Positions 1-10,262 are shown, numbered from the stretch's first letter. The stretch: 64,000 bases of DNA from Pseudomonas sp. MYb118 (GCF_040947875.1 NZ_JBFRXN010000002.1:1178001-1242000); one strand, 5' to 3'. Notes: generated from the sequence alone by a model not told the origin. Numbers and translations: made by a program.

Positions 1-1559
1 ACAACCACGGTGCCGAAGTGGCGATCGTCGGCGCGGGCATCGCCGGCCTGGTGGCGGCTTATGAGCTGATGAAGCTGGGCCTCAAACCGGTTGTCTACGA
101 AGCCTCGAAAATGGGCGGGCGCCTGCGTTCCCAAGCGTTCAACGGCACCGATGGCATCGTTGCCGAACTCGGCGGCATGCGTTTTCCTGTGTCGTCCACC
201 GCGTTCTATCACTACGTGGACAAGCTGGGCCTTGAGACCAAGCCCTTCCCCAACCCGCTGACGCCCGCCTCCGGCAGTACCGTGATCGACCTGGAAGGCA
301 AAACCCACTACGCACAGAAACTGGCGGACCTTCCTGCGCTGTTCCAGGAAGTGGCTGACGCCTGGGCGGACGCGCTGGAAGCCGGTGCGCAGTTCGCCGA
401 TATCCAGCAAGCGATCCGCGACCGTGATGTGCCACGCCTCAAGGAACTGTGGAACACCCTGGTGCCACTGTGGGACGACCGCACCTTCTACGACTTCGTC
501 GCCACGTCGAAAGCCTTTGCCAAGCTGTCGTTCCATCACCGCGAAGTGTTTGGCCAGGTAGGTTTCGGCACCGGTGGCTGGGACTCGGACTTCCCCAACT
601 CGATGCTGGAGATCTTCCGCGTCGTCATGACCAACTGTGACGATCATCAACACCTGGTGGTTGGCGGCGTGGAACAGGTGCCACAAGGCATCTGGCGTCA
701 TGTGCCGGAGCGTTGCGTGCACTGGCCGCAAGGCACCAGCCTCAAGTCGCTGCATCGCGGCGCACCGCGCTCGGGGGTGAAGAAGATCGCCCACGCCGCA
801 AATGGCCGCTTTGCCGTGACCGACAACAACGGCGACACCCGCGAGTACGCGGCGGTGCTGACCACCTGCCAGAGCTGGCTGCTGACCACCCAGATCGAAT
901 GCGACGAAACCCTGTTCTCGCAAAAGATGTGGATGGCCCTGGACCGCACCCGCTACATGCAATCGTCGAAGACCTTCGTGATGGTCGACCGGCCGTTCTG
1001 GAAGGACAAGGACCCAGAGACCGGTCGCGACCTGATGAGCATGACCCTCACCGACCGCCTGACCCGTGGCACCTACCTGTTCGATAACGGCGACGACAAA
1101 CCCGGAGTGATCTGCCTGTCGTACTCGTGGATGAGCGACGCGCTGAAAATGCTCCCGCATCCGGTGGAAAAACGCGTGAAACTGGCACTCGACGCGCTGA
1201 AGAAAATCTATCCGAAGGTCGACATCGCCGCGCGGATCATCGGCGACCCGATCACCGTTTCCTGGGAAGCCGACCCGCATTTCCTCGGAGCCTTCAAGGG
1301 CGCCCTGCCGGGTCACTATCGCTACAACCAGCGCATGTACGCGCACTTCATGCAGGACGAGATGCCGGCCGAGCAGCGCGGTATCTTCATCGCCGGTGAC
1401 GACGTTTCGTGGACGCCCGCCTGGGTCGAAGGCGCGGTGCAGACTTCGCTGAATGCCGTGTGGGGCATCATGAAACACTTCGGCGGTGAAACTCACGCCG
1501 AGAACCCGGGTCCAGGAGATGTGTTCAACGAGATCGGTCCGATCGCCCTGCCCGAGTAA
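1..1559 (+). CDS. davB: L-lysine 2-monooxygenase (flavin amine oxidase), 5' end outside window
   Basis: Flavin-dependent amino acid monooxygenase expected to convert L-lysine to 5-aminopentanamide, first step of the 5-aminovalerate route. The visible protein opens with a Rossmann FAD motif (GAGIAG) followed by the conserved MRFP segment and ends with the FAD-closing motif region GIFIAGDDVSWTPAWVEGAVQ. The frame stays open to base 3 (NHGAE before VAIVGAGIAG), so the GTG at 18 is probably internal and roughly 45-50 N-terminal residues lie upstream, giving the usual ~560 residues. It resembles tryptophan 2-monooxygenase IaaM more distantly. The davA gene follows after 12 bases, which favours the lysine role over auxin synthesis. 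Cytoplasmic. Confidence 0.9.
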   Translation, partial: NHGAEVAIVGAGIAGLVAAYELMKLGLKPVVYEASKMGGRLRSQAFNGTDGIVAELGGMRFPVSSTAFYHYVDKLGLETKPFPNPLTPASGSTVIDLEGKTHYAQKLADLPALFQEVADAWADALEAGAQFADIQQAIRDRDVPRLKELWNTLVPLWDDRTFYDFVATSKAFAKLSFHHREVFGQVGFGTGGWDSDFPNSMLEIFRVVMTNCDDHQHLVVGGVEQVPQGIWRHVPERCVHWPQGTSLKSLHRGAPRSGVKKIAHAANGRFAVTDNNGDTREYAAVLTTCQSWLLTTQIECDETLFSQKMWMALDRTRYMQSSKTFVMVDRPFWKDKDPETGRDLMSMTLTDRLTRGTYLFDNGDDKPGVICLSYSWMSDALKMLPHPVEKRVKLALDALKKIYPKVDIAARIIGDPITVSWEADPHFLGAFKGALPGHYRYNQRMYAHFMQDEMPAEQRGIFIAGDDVSWTPAWVEGAVQTSLNAVWGIMKHFGGETHAENPGPGDVFNEIGPIALPE

Positions 1560-1571
1560 GAGGATTCCCAA

Positions 1572-2366
1572 ATGCGCGTAGCCCTTTACCAATGTCCACC
1601 GCTACCCCTGGACGTCGCAGGCAACCTGCAACGCCTGCATCAGCTGGCACTGGAGGCCAAGGGCGCCGACCTGCTGGTGCTGCCGGAGATGTTCCTGACC
1701 GGTTACAACATCGGCATCGACGCCGTCAGCGTGCTGGCCGAGGTGCATAACGGTGAATCGGCCCAGCAAATCGGGCGTATCGCCAAAGCGGCCGGGATGG
1801 CCATTTTGTATGGCTATCCCGAGCGCACCGAGGACGGGCAGATCTACAACGCCGTGCAATTGATCGACGCCAATGGCGAGCGCTTGTGCAACTACCGCAA
1901 GACGCACCTGTACGGCGACCTCGACCGCTCGATGTTCAGCGCCGGTAGCGACGACTTCCCGCTGGTGGAACTCAACGGCTGGAAGCTCGGCTTACTGATC
2001 TGCTACGACCTGGAGTTTCCGGAGAATGCGCGGCGCCTGGCCCTGGCCGGCGCCGAGCTGATTCTGGTGCCGACGGCCAATATGATTCCCTACGACTTCG
2101 TCGCCGACGTCACCGTACGCGCCCGGGCCTTCGAGAATCAGTGTTACGTGGCCTACGCCAATTACTGCGGCAGCGAAGGCGATATCCAGTATTGCGGCCA
2201 GAGCAGCATTGCCGCGCCGGATGGCAGCCGCGCCGCCCAGGCGGGTCTGGATGAAGCGTTGATCGTCGGTGAACTGGACCGCCAGTTATTGAACGATTCG
2301 AGCACGGCCAATCGCTACCTGATCGACCGCCGGCCCGAGCTTTACGGCGAGCTGAACAAGCGCTGA
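1572..2366 (+). CDS. davA: 5-aminopentanamidase (delta-aminovaleramidase), nitrilase superfamily
   Basis: Hydrolyses 5-aminopentanamide from DavB to 5-aminovalerate and ammonia. The 264-residue protein is a single carbon-nitrogen hydrolase domain with the Glu-Lys-Cys triad visible: E39 in LPEMFLTGYN, K110 in NYRKTHLYG and C144 in LLICYDLEFPE. The ATG at 1572 follows a purine-rich stretch (AAGAGGA) and lies 12 bases after davB, so the two are surely co-transcribed. pqqF begins 48 bases downstream. Family members act on many amides; substrate is inferred from the davB partner and from the same gene order in P. putida. Confidence 0.9.
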   Translation: MRVALYQCPPLPLDVAGNLQRLHQLALEAKGADLLVLPEMFLTGYNIGIDAVSVLAEVHNGESAQQIGRIAKAAGMAILYGYPERTEDGQIYNAVQLIDANGERLCNYRKTHLYGDLDRSMFSAGSDDFPLVELNGWKLGLLICYDLEFPENARRLALAGAELILVPTANMIPYDFVADVTVRARAFENQCYVAYANYCGSEGDIQYCGQSSIAAPDGSRAAQAGLDEALIVGELDRQLLNDSSTANRYLIDRRPELYGELNKR

Positions 2367-2414
2367 TCCCTCGTTATCCGCTAGCATGGGCGCTTCTCTG
2401 TTCTGGAAGTGCTC

Positions 2415-4841
2415 ATGTCTGCGCTCAATCCCCCTCGCCCACACACCGAAACCCTGGCCAACGGCCTGCGGGTGACGTTGCGCCATGCCCCGGATTTGAA
2501 GCGCTGCGCGGCAGCATTAAGGGTCGCTGCAGGCAGTCACGATGTACCGCTGGCGTGGCCGGGCCTGGCGCACTTCCTCGAGCACCTGCTGTTCCTTGGC
2601 ACCGAGCGGTTTGCGGCAGATCAGGGGTTGATGGCCTACGTGCAAGGCCACGGTGGCCAGGTCAATGCGAAGACCTGCGAACGCACGACCGACTTCTTTT
2701 TCGAACTGCCACCCAAGGACTTCAGCGCCGGGCTCGAGCGTCTGTCAGACATGCTCGCTCACCCGCGCATGAGTCCACAGGACCAGCAACGTGAGCGGGA
2801 AGTGCTGCATGCCGAATTCGTCGCCTGGTCGCAGGATGTGACGGCGCAGCAGCAACAAGCGCTGTTCGACGGCCTGTCGCCCTCTCATCCATTGCGCGGA
2901 TTCCATGCCGGCAACCGTGACAGCCTGCCGTTGGAGCAAGCGGATTTTCAGCAGGCATTGAAGGATTTCCACCAGCGTTTTTACCAGACCGGACAGATGA
3001 CTTTGAGTCTGGTCGGGCCACAAAGCCTCGAAGAGCTGAGGCAACTGGCGCTGGATTTCGGTGCGGTGATTGCCCCAGGAGAAAAAGTCGTACAGGCGAC
3101 ACCGCGAGCGCTGATGCCATCGTCTGACCGCACTTATCACCAGGCGAATGAGCAACGGCTCGACCTGCTGTTCACCTTTGAATCGTTGCCGGCTGCGTCG
3201 AGTGAGGCCCTGGCATTTCTGTGCCATTGGCTGAATGTGGCCAAACCCGGGGGGCTGCTGGCGCAGTTGCGTGCCCGTGATCTGGCCGAGCATATGAAAG
3301 CGCGGATTCTGTACCACTATGCCGATCAGGCGGTGTTACACATCGAATTCACCACGACAGCCGCGGCCGACGAGATTCGCCACAACGTGCTCGACTGGCT
3401 GGGGTTCTTTGCCGCGCAGGGGGATTGGCAGCCTTTGCGCGAGCAATACGCCGCCCTGCTTCAACGCCAGCAACAGATCAGCGGCGCGCTGCAATTGGCC
3501 CGGCTCGACAGCGAGCAACTTGCAGCCGGGTTGTCCGAGCACGGGGTCACCGCGCTCGACTTTGTCCTGGAAAAAATCGGCGCTGTGGATAACTTCAGCG
3601 GTGACTGGCAGTTGCCCGCGCCCAATCCCTTTTTGCGCGTTGCAGCGCCTCCCCAGAATGCCGGCCTGATCCGCGGACAGACCAGCAAACACCGAGGCTT
3701 GCGAACCTTTGCCCAGGACCGTTCGCGCAGTCGCCGGGAAAATTCCCCAATGCAGTTCAGCCAGGTCCTGCCGGACAACACGGCACAGGGTGCGATCTAC
3801 CTGCGCTGGCGTTTGGAGGCCTGCCCCCACGCAAGCCTGCAACAGCAGATGGACATGCGTCTGCAACCGCTGTGTGAAGAAGCGCGCGAGGCCGGCGTTG
3901 CAGTGTCGTTCAACGCCTCGGGCAACGAATGGCTGCTGAAGCTGACCGGCCTACAGGAGCCGATGCCGATCGTCCTCGAACAGGTGCTGAAAGCGCTGAC
4001 CGCGGCGGATGATGACTCCTTGCAGATGGAGTCCGAACGCCCCGTGCTCATCCCGATCAAGCAACTGCTCAAGGCACTGCCCGACCAGTGCCTCATGCCA
4101 TCAGCCGTCTCGACCGACGCGTCATCCCTGTGGACAACAGCACGCTGGGATGGCCTCGCGATGGGACTGTCTACGCAAACGCAGCCGGCACTGGGGCTGG
4201 CCTTGAGCCGCGTGCCCGGCATTGCCGACAACCAGACATCGTCGCTCTGCTCGATCAACTCGCAGCGGCTGTGGACAACGTTCGACACCGCGTCCAGCGA
4301 ACACGCGTTATTACTGTTCTGCCCAACGGCCACGCGGGAGATCTGCGACGAGGCAGCCTGGCGCCTGTTGGCATCGGTGTGTCAGACACCGTTCTACCAG
4401 CGCCTGCGCGTGGAGCTGCAATTGGGATATGCGGTGTTCAGCGCCCTGCGCCAGATCCATGGGCACACCGGCATCCTGTTCGGCGTCCAGTCTCCGGGGA
4501 CGCCGGCCTTGAAGCTGCTGGAGCATATCGAGCACTTCCTCAGCGAACTACCCGCGCTGGTCGAGGCAATCGACGAGGCCGCATTCATCACGCAACGCCA
4601 GGCGCTGGCCGATCAATTCGACTTGGCCGCCCTACCGCTGGAACAGGCTGCCGAGCTGCTCTGGCAAGGTAAACAGGCAGGCCACTCGTCGGATTATCTG
4701 ACGCAGTTAGCCGTGTCGATCATGGCCACCGAGAAGGCAGACCTGATCGCCGCCGCCCATCGCCTGAGGGACGCCGAAGGCGGTTGGCGCTGCCTGGTCA
4801 CCGGCCGCGACGCGCAAGCACCATGGCCAGAGACGAAATGA
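2415..4841 (+). CDS. pqqF: PQQ biosynthesis M16-family metalloprotease PqqF
   Basis: Zinc protease of the insulinase (M16) family proposed to process the PqqA precursor peptide or its crosslinked product. The inverted zinc motif HFLEH sits at H53-E56-H57 and the third ligand is E134 in LHAEF, the expected 76-residue spacing. About 808 residues, usual for Pseudomonas PqqF; the C-terminal half is the inactive M16-like domain. The ATG at 2415 is preferred over the GTG six bases earlier because GGAAG then lies 5-6 bases upstream. It precedes pqqA by 154 bases, the usual Pseudomonas order pqqFABCDE. Confidence 0.92.
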   Translation: MSALNPPRPHTETLANGLRVTLRHAPDLKRCAAALRVAAGSHDVPLAWPGLAHFLEHLLFLGTERFAADQGLMAYVQGHGGQVNAKTCERTTDFFFELPPKDFSAGLERLSDMLAHPRMSPQDQQREREVLHAEFVAWSQDVTAQQQQALFDGLSPSHPLRGFHAGNRDSLPLEQADFQQALKDFHQRFYQTGQMTLSLVGPQSLEELRQLALDFGAVIAPGEKVVQATPRALMPSSDRTYHQANEQRLDLLFTFESLPAASSEALAFLCHWLNVAKPGGLLAQLRARDLAEHMKARILYHYADQAVLHIEFTTTAAADEIRHNVLDWLGFFAAQGDWQPLREQYAALLQRQQQISGALQLARLDSEQLAAGLSEHGVTALDFVLEKIGAVDNFSGDWQLPAPNPFLRVAAPPQNAGLIRGQTSKHRGLRTFAQDRSRSRRENSPMQFSQVLPDNTAQGAIYLRWRLEACPHASLQQQMDMRLQPLCEEAREAGVAVSFNASGNEWLLKLTGLQEPMPIVLEQVLKALTAADDDSLQMESERPVLIPIKQLLKALPDQCLMPSAVSTDASSLWTTARWDGLAMGLSTQTQPALGLALSRVPGIADNQTSSLCSINSQRLWTTFDTASSEHALLLFCPTATREICDEAAWRLLASVCQTPFYQRLRVELQLGYAVFSALRQIHGHTGILFGVQSPGTPALKLLEHIEHFLSELPALVEAIDEAAFITQRQALADQFDLAALPLEQAAELLWQGKQAGHSSDYLTQLAVSIMATEKADLIAAAHRLRDAEGGWRCLVTGRDAQAPWPETK

Positions 4842-4995
4842 TCATTACCGCTGGCGCAATTAGCTTTTTCCAAGAATGCCGGCCACTCATTTGTAAATTT
4901 GAGTAACATAGCCACCTAACTATCTGAACATCTCCGGCCGGAGGTGGACTATATGTATAGATATCAACCGTCCCATCACCAGAAGGAGCGTGCCC

Positions 4996-5070
4996 ATGTC
5001 CTGGTCCAAACCTGCTTACACCGACCTGCGTATCGGCTTTGAAGTCACCATGTACTTCGCCAGCCGCTAA
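4996..5070 (+). CDS. pqqA: Coenzyme PQQ precursor peptide PqqA
   Basis: 24-residue ribosomal peptide whose Glu and Tyr side chains are joined to form PQQ. The peptide starts MSWSKPAY and contains FEVTMYF, placing the substrate residues at E16 and Y20 with the conserved E-x3-Y spacing. A strong Shine-Dalgarno (AAGGAG, 4983-4988) lies seven bases before the ATG. PqqE later forms the Glu-Tyr carbon-carbon bond with PqqD as chaperone. It is easy to miss because of its size. Confidence 0.96.
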   Translation: MSWSKPAYTDLRIGFEVTMYFASR

Positions 5071-5101
5071 GGTCTGCCGTTGTAGAGTCAAAGCGATGTG
5101 C

Positions 5102-5128
5102 AACGCCTCGGTTTACCGGGGCGTTTTT
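5102..5128 (+). terminator. Terminator/attenuator between pqqA and pqqB
   Basis: Ten-base stem AACGCCTCGG (5102-5111) and CCGGGGCGTT (5116-5125), one G-U pair, loop TTTA, followed by further T residues. It lies 31 bases after the pqqA stop, so most transcripts probably end here and only a fraction read into pqqBCDE. That would make the peptide substrate more abundant than the enzymes. Confidence 0.85.
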
Positions 5129-5157
5129 ATTTTCAGCGTTGAAATGACGGAGCACCC

Positions 5158-6069
5158 ATGTTTGTCCAGATCCTAGGTTCCGCTGCCGGCGGTGGATTTC
5201 CCCAGTGGAACTGCAACTGCGTGAACTGCGCAGGTTTTCGCGACGGCAGCCTCAATGCCAAGGCGCGTACCCAGTCATCCATCGCGATTTCCGATGACGG
5301 TATCAACTGGGTGCTGTGCAACGCCTCGCCGGACATCCGTGCCCAGCTCCAGAGCTTTGCCCCGATGCAACCGGGCCGTGCCCTGCGCGACACCGGCATC
5401 AGCGCCATCGTGCTGATGGACAGCCAGATCGACCACACCACCGGCCTGCTCAGCCTGCGCGAGGGTTGCCCGCATCAGGTCTGGTGCACCGACATGGTCC
5501 ATGAGGACCTGAGCAGCGGCTTCCCGCTGTTCACCATGCTGACCCACTGGAACGGCGGTCTGAACTGGAACCGCATCGAACTCGACCGCAGCTTCAGCAT
5601 CCCGGCCTGCCCGAACCTGCGCTTCACCCCGCTGCCATTGCGCAGCGCCGCGCCGCCGTACTCACCGCATCGCTTCGATCCGCACCCGGGCGACAACATC
5701 GGCCTGATCGTCGAGGACCTGAACACCGGCGGCAAGCTGTTCTACGCTCCGGGCCTGGGCAAGGTCGACGCGCCGTTGCTGGAGATCATGGCCGCCAGCG
5801 ATTGCCTGCTGGTGGACGGTACGCTGTGGGACGATGACGAAATGCAGCGCCGCGGCGTCGGTACCCGAACTGGCCGGGAGATGGGCCACCTGGCCCAGAA
5901 CGGCCCCGGCGGCATGCTCGAGGTGCTGGAGCAGTTGCCCCGGCAGCGCAAGGTACTTATCCACATCAACAACACCAACCCGATTCTCGATGAAGACTCG
6001 CCGGAGCGCGCAGAGCTGGTTCGGCGTAATGTCGAAGTGGCGTATGACGGGATGAGTATTGTTTTGTAA
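5158..6069 (+). CDS. pqqB: PQQ biosynthesis protein PqqB (metallo-beta-lactamase fold)
   Basis: 303-residue protein of the metallo-beta-lactamase fold, usual length. Thought to hydroxylate the tyrosine part of the PQQ intermediate before the PqqC step. The N terminus [18 protein letters not shown] and the CNCVNCAG cysteine pair are family hallmarks; the region [12 protein letters not shown] replaces the classic HxHxDH. An ATG at 5158 is preceded by GGAG about seven bases upstream. A REPIN separates it from pqqC. Confidence 0.96.
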   Translation: MFVQILGSAAGGGFPQWNCNCVNCAGFRDGSLNAKARTQSSIAISDDGINWVLCNASPDIRAQLQSFAPMQPGRALRDTGISAIVLMDSQIDHTTGLLSLREGCPHQVWCTDMVHEDLSSGFPLFTMLTHWNGGLNWNRIELDRSFSIPACPNLRFTPLPLRSAAPPYSPHRFDPHPGDNIGLIVEDLNTGGKLFYAPGLGKVDAPLLEIMAASDCLLVDGTLWDDDEMQRRGVGTRTGREMGHLAQNGPGGMLEVLEQLPRQRKVLIHINNTNPILDEDSPERAELVRRNVEVAYDGMSIVL

Positions 6070-6093
6070 GAAGCCAAGACCGCTTCGCGGCCA

Positions 6094-6163
6094 ATCGCGA
6101 GCAGGCTCGCTCCCACAGGTTTTTCGGTGTTGCAAACACTGTGGGAGCGAGCCTGCTCGCGAT
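6094..6163. repeat. REPIN (paired REP), pqqB-pqqC gap
   Basis: Two inverted 25-base REP arms, 6094-6118 (ATCGCGAGCAGGCTCGCTCC...) and 6139-6163, able to fold into one long hairpin. It lies inside the pqq transcript. Confidence 0.93.
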
Positions 6164-6195
6164 GAGGCCCTAACAGAGACCGTTGGAGCTCCAGA

Positions 6196-6948
6196 ATGAC
6201 CGACACCCCGCTGACCCCCACCGAATTCGAAGCCGCCCTGCGGGCCAAAGGCGCCTACTACCACATCCATCACCCTTACCACGTGGCGATGTATGAAGGC
6301 CGGGCGACTCGCGAACAGATCCAGGGCTGGGTGGCCAACCGCTTTTACTATCAGGTGAACATCCCCCTGAAGGACGCGGCGATCCTCGCCAATTGCCCGG
6401 ACCGCGAAATCCGCCGCGAGTGGATTCAGCGCCTGCTCGACCACGACGGCGCCCCCGGCGAAGACGGCGGGATCGAAGCCTGGCTGCGCCTGGGCCAGGC
6501 CGTCGGCCTCGACCCGGAGCAACTGCGCTCCCAGGAACTGGTTTTGCCGGGTGTGCGTTTTGCCGTGGATGCGTACGTCAACTTCGCCCGCCGCGCCAGT
6601 TGGCAGGAAGCCGCCAGCAGCTCGCTGACCGAACTGTTCGCGCCGCAGATCCACCAGTCGCGCCTGGACAGCTGGCCGCAGCACTACCCGTGGATCGACC
6701 CGGCCGGTTACGAATACTTCCGCACTCGCCTGGGCCAGGCGCGGCGTGATGTCGAACATGGCCTGGCGATCACCCTGCAGCACTACACGACACGGGAAGG
6801 TCAGGAGCGCATGCTGGAAATTCTCCAGTTCAAACTGGACATTCTTTGGAGCATGCTCGATGCCATGAGCATGGCCTACGAACTGAAACGCCCGCCGTAT
6901 CACAGCGTGACCGAACAACGGGTCTGGCATAAAGGAATCAACCTATGA
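6196..6948 (+). CDS. pqqC: Pyrroloquinoline-quinone synthase PqqC
   Basis: Cofactor-free oxidase for the final ring closure and eight-electron oxidation to PQQ, cytoplasmic. The 250-residue protein carries the conserved [15 protein letters not shown] segment near residues 22-36 and the [16 protein letters not shown] helix that line the active site. Length matches the family. The ATG at 6196 is followed by a coherent family N terminus. Its stop overlaps the pqqD start by four bases, indicating translational coupling. Confidence 0.97.
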   Translation: MTDTPLTPTEFEAALRAKGAYYHIHHPYHVAMYEGRATREQIQGWVANRFYYQVNIPLKDAAILANCPDREIRREWIQRLLDHDGAPGEDGGIEAWLRLGQAVGLDPEQLRSQELVLPGVRFAVDAYVNFARRASWQEAASSSLTELFAPQIHQSRLDSWPQHYPWIDPAGYEYFRTRLGQARRDVEHGLAITLQHYTTREGQERMLEILQFKLDILWSMLDAMSMAYELKRPPYHSVTEQRVWHKGINL

Positions 6949-7220
6949 GTTTCGACCGCAGCAAAACCCCGACCTGGCGCCCTGGCTACCGCTTCCAGTA
7001 CGAACCGGCGCAGAAAGGCCACGTGCTGCTGTACCCCGAAGGTATGATCAAGCTCAATGACAGCGCCGCGCTGATCGGCGGCCTGATCGACGGCCAGCGT
7101 GACGTCGCGGCGATCATTGCCGAACTGGGCAAGCAGTTCCCCGACGTACCGGAGCTCGGTGACGACATCGAGCAATTCATGGAGGTTGCCCGTGCTCAAC
7201 ACTGGATCGAACTTGCCTGA
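6945..7220 (+). CDS. pqqD: PqqA-binding peptide chaperone PqqD
   Basis: 91-residue RiPP recognition element protein that binds PqqA and presents it to PqqE. Family sequence is visible throughout ([21 protein letters not shown] near the start, then the [18 protein letters not shown] segment). The start overlaps the end of pqqC by four bases, and pqqE begins inside its last 29 bases. Confidence 0.95.
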   Translation: MSFDRSKTPTWRPGYRFQYEPAQKGHVLLYPEGMIKLNDSAALIGGLIDGQRDVAAIIAELGKQFPDVPELGDDIEQFMEVARAQHWIELA

Positions 7221-8367
7221 CGCCACGTCATACAAGTTACCGCCCAAGCCGGAAGTCGGCCTGCCGCTGTGGCTGCTGGCCGAGCTGACCTATCGCTGCC
7301 CGCTGCAATGCCCCTATTGCTCCAACCCGCTGGATTTCGCCGAGCAGGGCAAGGAGCTGAGCACCGAGCAGTGGATCAAGGTGTTCCGCGAAGCGCGGGA
7401 GATGGGCGCGGCACAACTGGGGTTTTCCGGCGGTGAGCCGCTGGTGCGCCAGGACCTCGCGCAGTTGATCGGCGAGGCACGCCAACTGGGTTTCTACACC
7501 AACCTGATCACCTCCGGCATCGGCCTGACCGAGCAGAAAATCAGCGACTTCAAGCAAGCGGGCCTGGACCACATCCAGATCAGCTTCCAGGCCAGCGACG
7601 AGCAGGTGAACAACCTGCTGGCGGGCTCGAAAAAGGCCTTCGCGCAGAAACTGGAAATGGCCCGGGCGGTGAAGGCCCACGGCTACCCGATGGTGCTGAA
7701 CTTCGTCACCCACCGGCACAACATCGACAAGATCGACCGCATCATCGAGCTGTGCATTGCCCTCGAAGCGGACTTCGTCGAGCTTGCCACCTGCCAGTTC
7801 TACGGCTGGGCCCAGCTCAATCGGGTCGGCCTGCTGCCGACCAAGGAACAACTGGTGCGCGCCGAGCGCATCACCAATGAGTACCGCGCCAGGCTGGAGG
7901 CCGAAGGGCATCCCTGCAAGCTGATCTTCGTCACCCCGGATTACTACGAAGAACGCCCGAAAGCCTGCATGAATGGCTGGGGCAGTATTTTCCTGACCGT
8001 GACGCCGGACGGCACCGCCCTGCCCTGTCACGGCGCCCGCCAGATGCCGGTGCAGTTTCCCAACGTGCGCGATCACAGCATGCAGCACATCTGGTACGAC
8101 TCGTTCGGCTTCAATCGCTTTCGCGGCTACGACTGGATGCCCGAGCCATGCCGCTCCTGCGACGAAAAAGAGAAGGACTTCGGCGGCTGCCGCTGCCAGG
8201 CGTTCATGCTCACCGGTGACGCCAGCAACGCCGACCCGGTGTGCAGCAAGTCGCACCATCACGGCATGATCCTCGAGGCCCGCGAAGAAGCCGAGCACGC
8301 CACCCAGACCATCGAACAACTGGCCTTTCGCAATGAACGAAACTCACGACTCATCGCCAAAAGCTGA
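7192..8367 (+). CDS. pqqE: PqqA peptide cyclase PqqE (radical SAM)
   Basis: Radical SAM/SPASM enzyme that crosslinks Glu and Tyr of PqqA. With the GTG at 7192 the protein has 391 residues and the [4Fe-4S] triad CPLQCPYC is C36, C40, C43; the C-terminal SPASM cysteines appear in [34 protein letters not shown] and PVCSKSHHH. The GTG is chosen over upstream starts because GGAGG (7181-7185) lies six bases before it and upstream in-frame sequence does not resemble the family. It overlaps pqqD by 29 bases and the next peptidase gene by 35. Confidence 0.95.
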   Translation: MLNTGSNLPDATSYKLPPKPEVGLPLWLLAELTYRCPLQCPYCSNPLDFAEQGKELSTEQWIKVFREAREMGAAQLGFSGGEPLVRQDLAQLIGEARQLGFYTNLITSGIGLTEQKISDFKQAGLDHIQISFQASDEQVNNLLAGSKKAFAQKLEMARAVKAHGYPMVLNFVTHRHNIDKIDRIIELCIALEADFVELATCQFYGWAQLNRVGLLPTKEQLVRAERITNEYRARLEAEGHPCKLIFVTPDYYEERPKACMNGWGSIFLTVTPDGTALPCHGARQMPVQFPNVRDHSMQHIWYDSFGFNRFRGYDWMPEPCRSCDEKEKDFGGCRCQAFMLTGDASNADPVCSKSHHHGMILEAREEAEHATQTIEQLAFRNERNSRLIAKS

Positions 8368-10159
8368 ACCCCTGAGCGCCGCCAACGCGGTGGCGGCCGG
8401 GGTCGACTTCGCCGAGCTGCAGGTCGGCGAGCATGGCTTGTTCTGGAACGAATACCGCCCCCAGGACGCCGCCTGCCGCCTTTGGCATTGGCGTGACGGC
8501 CAGGCCCATTGCCTGACGCCTGCCGGTTTCAGCGTACGTAGTCGAGTGTACGAATATGGCGGCGGAGCGTTTTGTCTGACGGACGACGGAGTCGTTTTCG
8601 TCAATGAAGCGGACCAGCAGTTGTATCGCCAATCGCTCAAGGGCGAAACGCCGGTGGTGCTGACGTCCGGCGAATGCCGCTATGGCGATTTGAAGTTTGC
8701 CGATGGCCGGGTGCTGGCGGTGGAGGAGCAGCGTGATCGTCATCGCCTGGTGGCCATCGACGTGGCCGACGGCACACGTCAGCTGTTGGTCGAAGGTGCC
8801 GACTTCTATGCGGCGCCGACGCCAAGTCCAGACTCGCAAAGGTTGGCCTGGATCGAATGGAGCCGCCCGGACCAGCCCTGGACCGCCACGCGCCTGATGG
8901 TGGCCGAGCGGGCCGCGGATGGCCGTTTCGGGAAGGTGCGCTGTGTGGCTGGCGATGACATTGAGGAGTCGCTGCAACAACCACGATTCGATGCGCACGG
9001 CCGGCTGTGCTGCCTGACGGATCGCGCGGGCTACTGGCAGCCCTGGGTCGAATCTGCCGAAGGTTTGAGCCCATTGCCCAGCGCGGCCGCGGACCACGGC
9101 CCTGCCCCCTGGCAACTGGGCGGCTGCACTTGGCTGCCGGTCGAAGAAGACAGCTACCTGGCCAGTTGGACCGAAGACGGTTTTGGCCACTTGGCCCTTT
9201 GTGCGAGGACCGTTGAAGCGCTCGCCAGCCACTACAGCCGTTTCCGCCATCTGGCCATGGATGAGCGATTCATCTACTGCATTGCAGCCTCTCCCGTCAA
9301 TCCATCCGCCGTCATCGCCATCGAGCGCAGCACCGGGCACACCCGCGTGCTGGCCGGCGGTGTGGCGCCGCTGCCCGCCGAACGGATCAGCCTGCCGCAA
9401 ACCCTGCGTTACCCCAGCGGTTCAGGCGAGGCTCATGGGTTCTTTTATCCTTCGATGTCCGGCGAAGCAAAACCGCCCTTGGTGGTGTTCATCCACGGCG
9501 GCCCGACATCGGCGTGCTACCCGATGCTCGACCCGCGCATCCAGTACTGGACTCAACGCGGCTTCGCCGTGGCCGACCTCAACTACCGTGGCAGCAGCGG
9601 CTACGGCCGGGCTTATCGCCAGGCGTTGAATCTGAGTTGGGGTGAAGTGGATGTGGAAGATGCCTGCGCGGTGGTCACTCATCTGGCCGAACGTGACCTG
9701 ATAGATGGCGACAAGGCGTTCATCCGCGGCGGCAGCGCCGGTGGCTACACCACGTTGTGCGCGCTGGCGTTCCACAAGGTATTCCGCGCTGGCGCCAGCC
9801 TCTATGGCGTCAGCGATCCGATTGCCCTGGGCCGGGTGACCCACAAGTTCGAGGGCGATTATCTGGACTGGCTGATCGGCGATCCCGTGAACGACGCCGA
9901 GCGCTACGCCGCCCGCACGCCCCTGCTGCACGCCGGCAACATCCGCGTGCCGATGATCTTCTTCCAGGGTGAACTCGACGCCGTTGTGGTGCCGCAACAG
10001 ACCCGCGACATGGTCGAGGCACTGCAGGCCAACGGCATTCTGGTGGAGGCGCATTACTATGCCGATGAACGCCATGGTTTTCGCAAGGCCGGAAACCAGG
10101 CGCATGCGTTGGAGCAGGAGTGGTTGTTTTACAGGCGGGTGATGAAATCATCCACTTGA
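8333..10159 (+). CDS. pqqH: S9 prolyl oligopeptidase family protein at the end of the PQQ cluster
   Basis: 608-residue serine peptidase: an N-terminal beta-propeller-like half and a C-terminal alpha/beta hydrolase. The nucleophile motif GGSAGG is near residue 466, with candidate Asp in [11 protein letters not shown] (~548) and His in DERHGFRK (~581). No signal peptide, so cytoplasmic. It starts 35 bases before the pqqE stop and is therefore coupled to it. In P. aeruginosa the equivalent gene is called pqqH; a role in trimming the precursor peptide has been suggested but is not settled. Confidence 0.85.
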   Translation: MNETHDSSPKAEPLSAANAVAAGVDFAELQVGEHGLFWNEYRPQDAACRLWHWRDGQAHCLTPAGFSVRSRVYEYGGGAFCLTDDGVVFVNEADQQLYRQSLKGETPVVLTSGECRYGDLKFADGRVLAVEEQRDRHRLVAIDVADGTRQLLVEGADFYAAPTPSPDSQRLAWIEWSRPDQPWTATRLMVAERAADGRFGKVRCVAGDDIEESLQQPRFDAHGRLCCLTDRAGYWQPWVESAEGLSPLPSAAADHGPAPWQLGGCTWLPVEEDSYLASWTEDGFGHLALCARTVEALASHYSRFRHLAMDERFIYCIAASPVNPSAVIAIERSTGHTRVLAGGVAPLPAERISLPQTLRYPSGSGEAHGFFYPSMSGEAKPPLVVFIHGGPTSACYPMLDPRIQYWTQRGFAVADLNYRGSSGYGRAYRQALNLSWGEVDVEDACAVVTHLAERDLIDGDKAFIRGGSAGGYTTLCALAFHKVFRAGASLYGVSDPIALGRVTHKFEGDYLDWLIGDPVNDAERYAARTPLLHAGNIRVPMIFFQGELDAVVVPQQTRDMVEALQANGILVEAHYYADERHGFRKAGNQAHALEQEWLFYRRVMKSST

Positions 10160-10174
10160 GATAGCGTCGTTCCC

Positions 10175-10237
10175 ATCGCTGGCAAGCCAGCTCCTACAGG
10201 CTACGCAATCCCCTGTAGGAGCTGGCTTGCCAGCGAT
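10175..10237. repeat. REPIN, CTGGCAAGCCAG subtype
   Basis: Arms 10175-10199 (ATCGCTGGCAAGCCAGCTCC...) and 10212-10237, inverted. The core differs from the majority REP class of this window (GCTGGC/GCCAGC instead of GCGAGC/GCTCGC). Lies between pqqH and the YqaE-like gene. Confidence 0.9.
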
Positions 10238-10262
10238 AACGGCCTATCGGTCGCCGCAAATC

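Noticed and set aside
18..1559. GTG at 18 as the true davB start
   Set aside because: The frame is open upstream to the window edge and family members carry ~45-50 further residues.
1..2366. IaaM/IaaH indole-acetamide auxin pathway
   Set aside because: The second gene is a nitrilase-type amidase, not an amidase-signature IaaH, and the pair matches davBA.
5662..6930. Long minus-strand open frame across pqqB-pqqC
   Set aside because: Antisense shadow of GC-rich coding sequence; its protein has no recognisable domain and it spans a REPIN.
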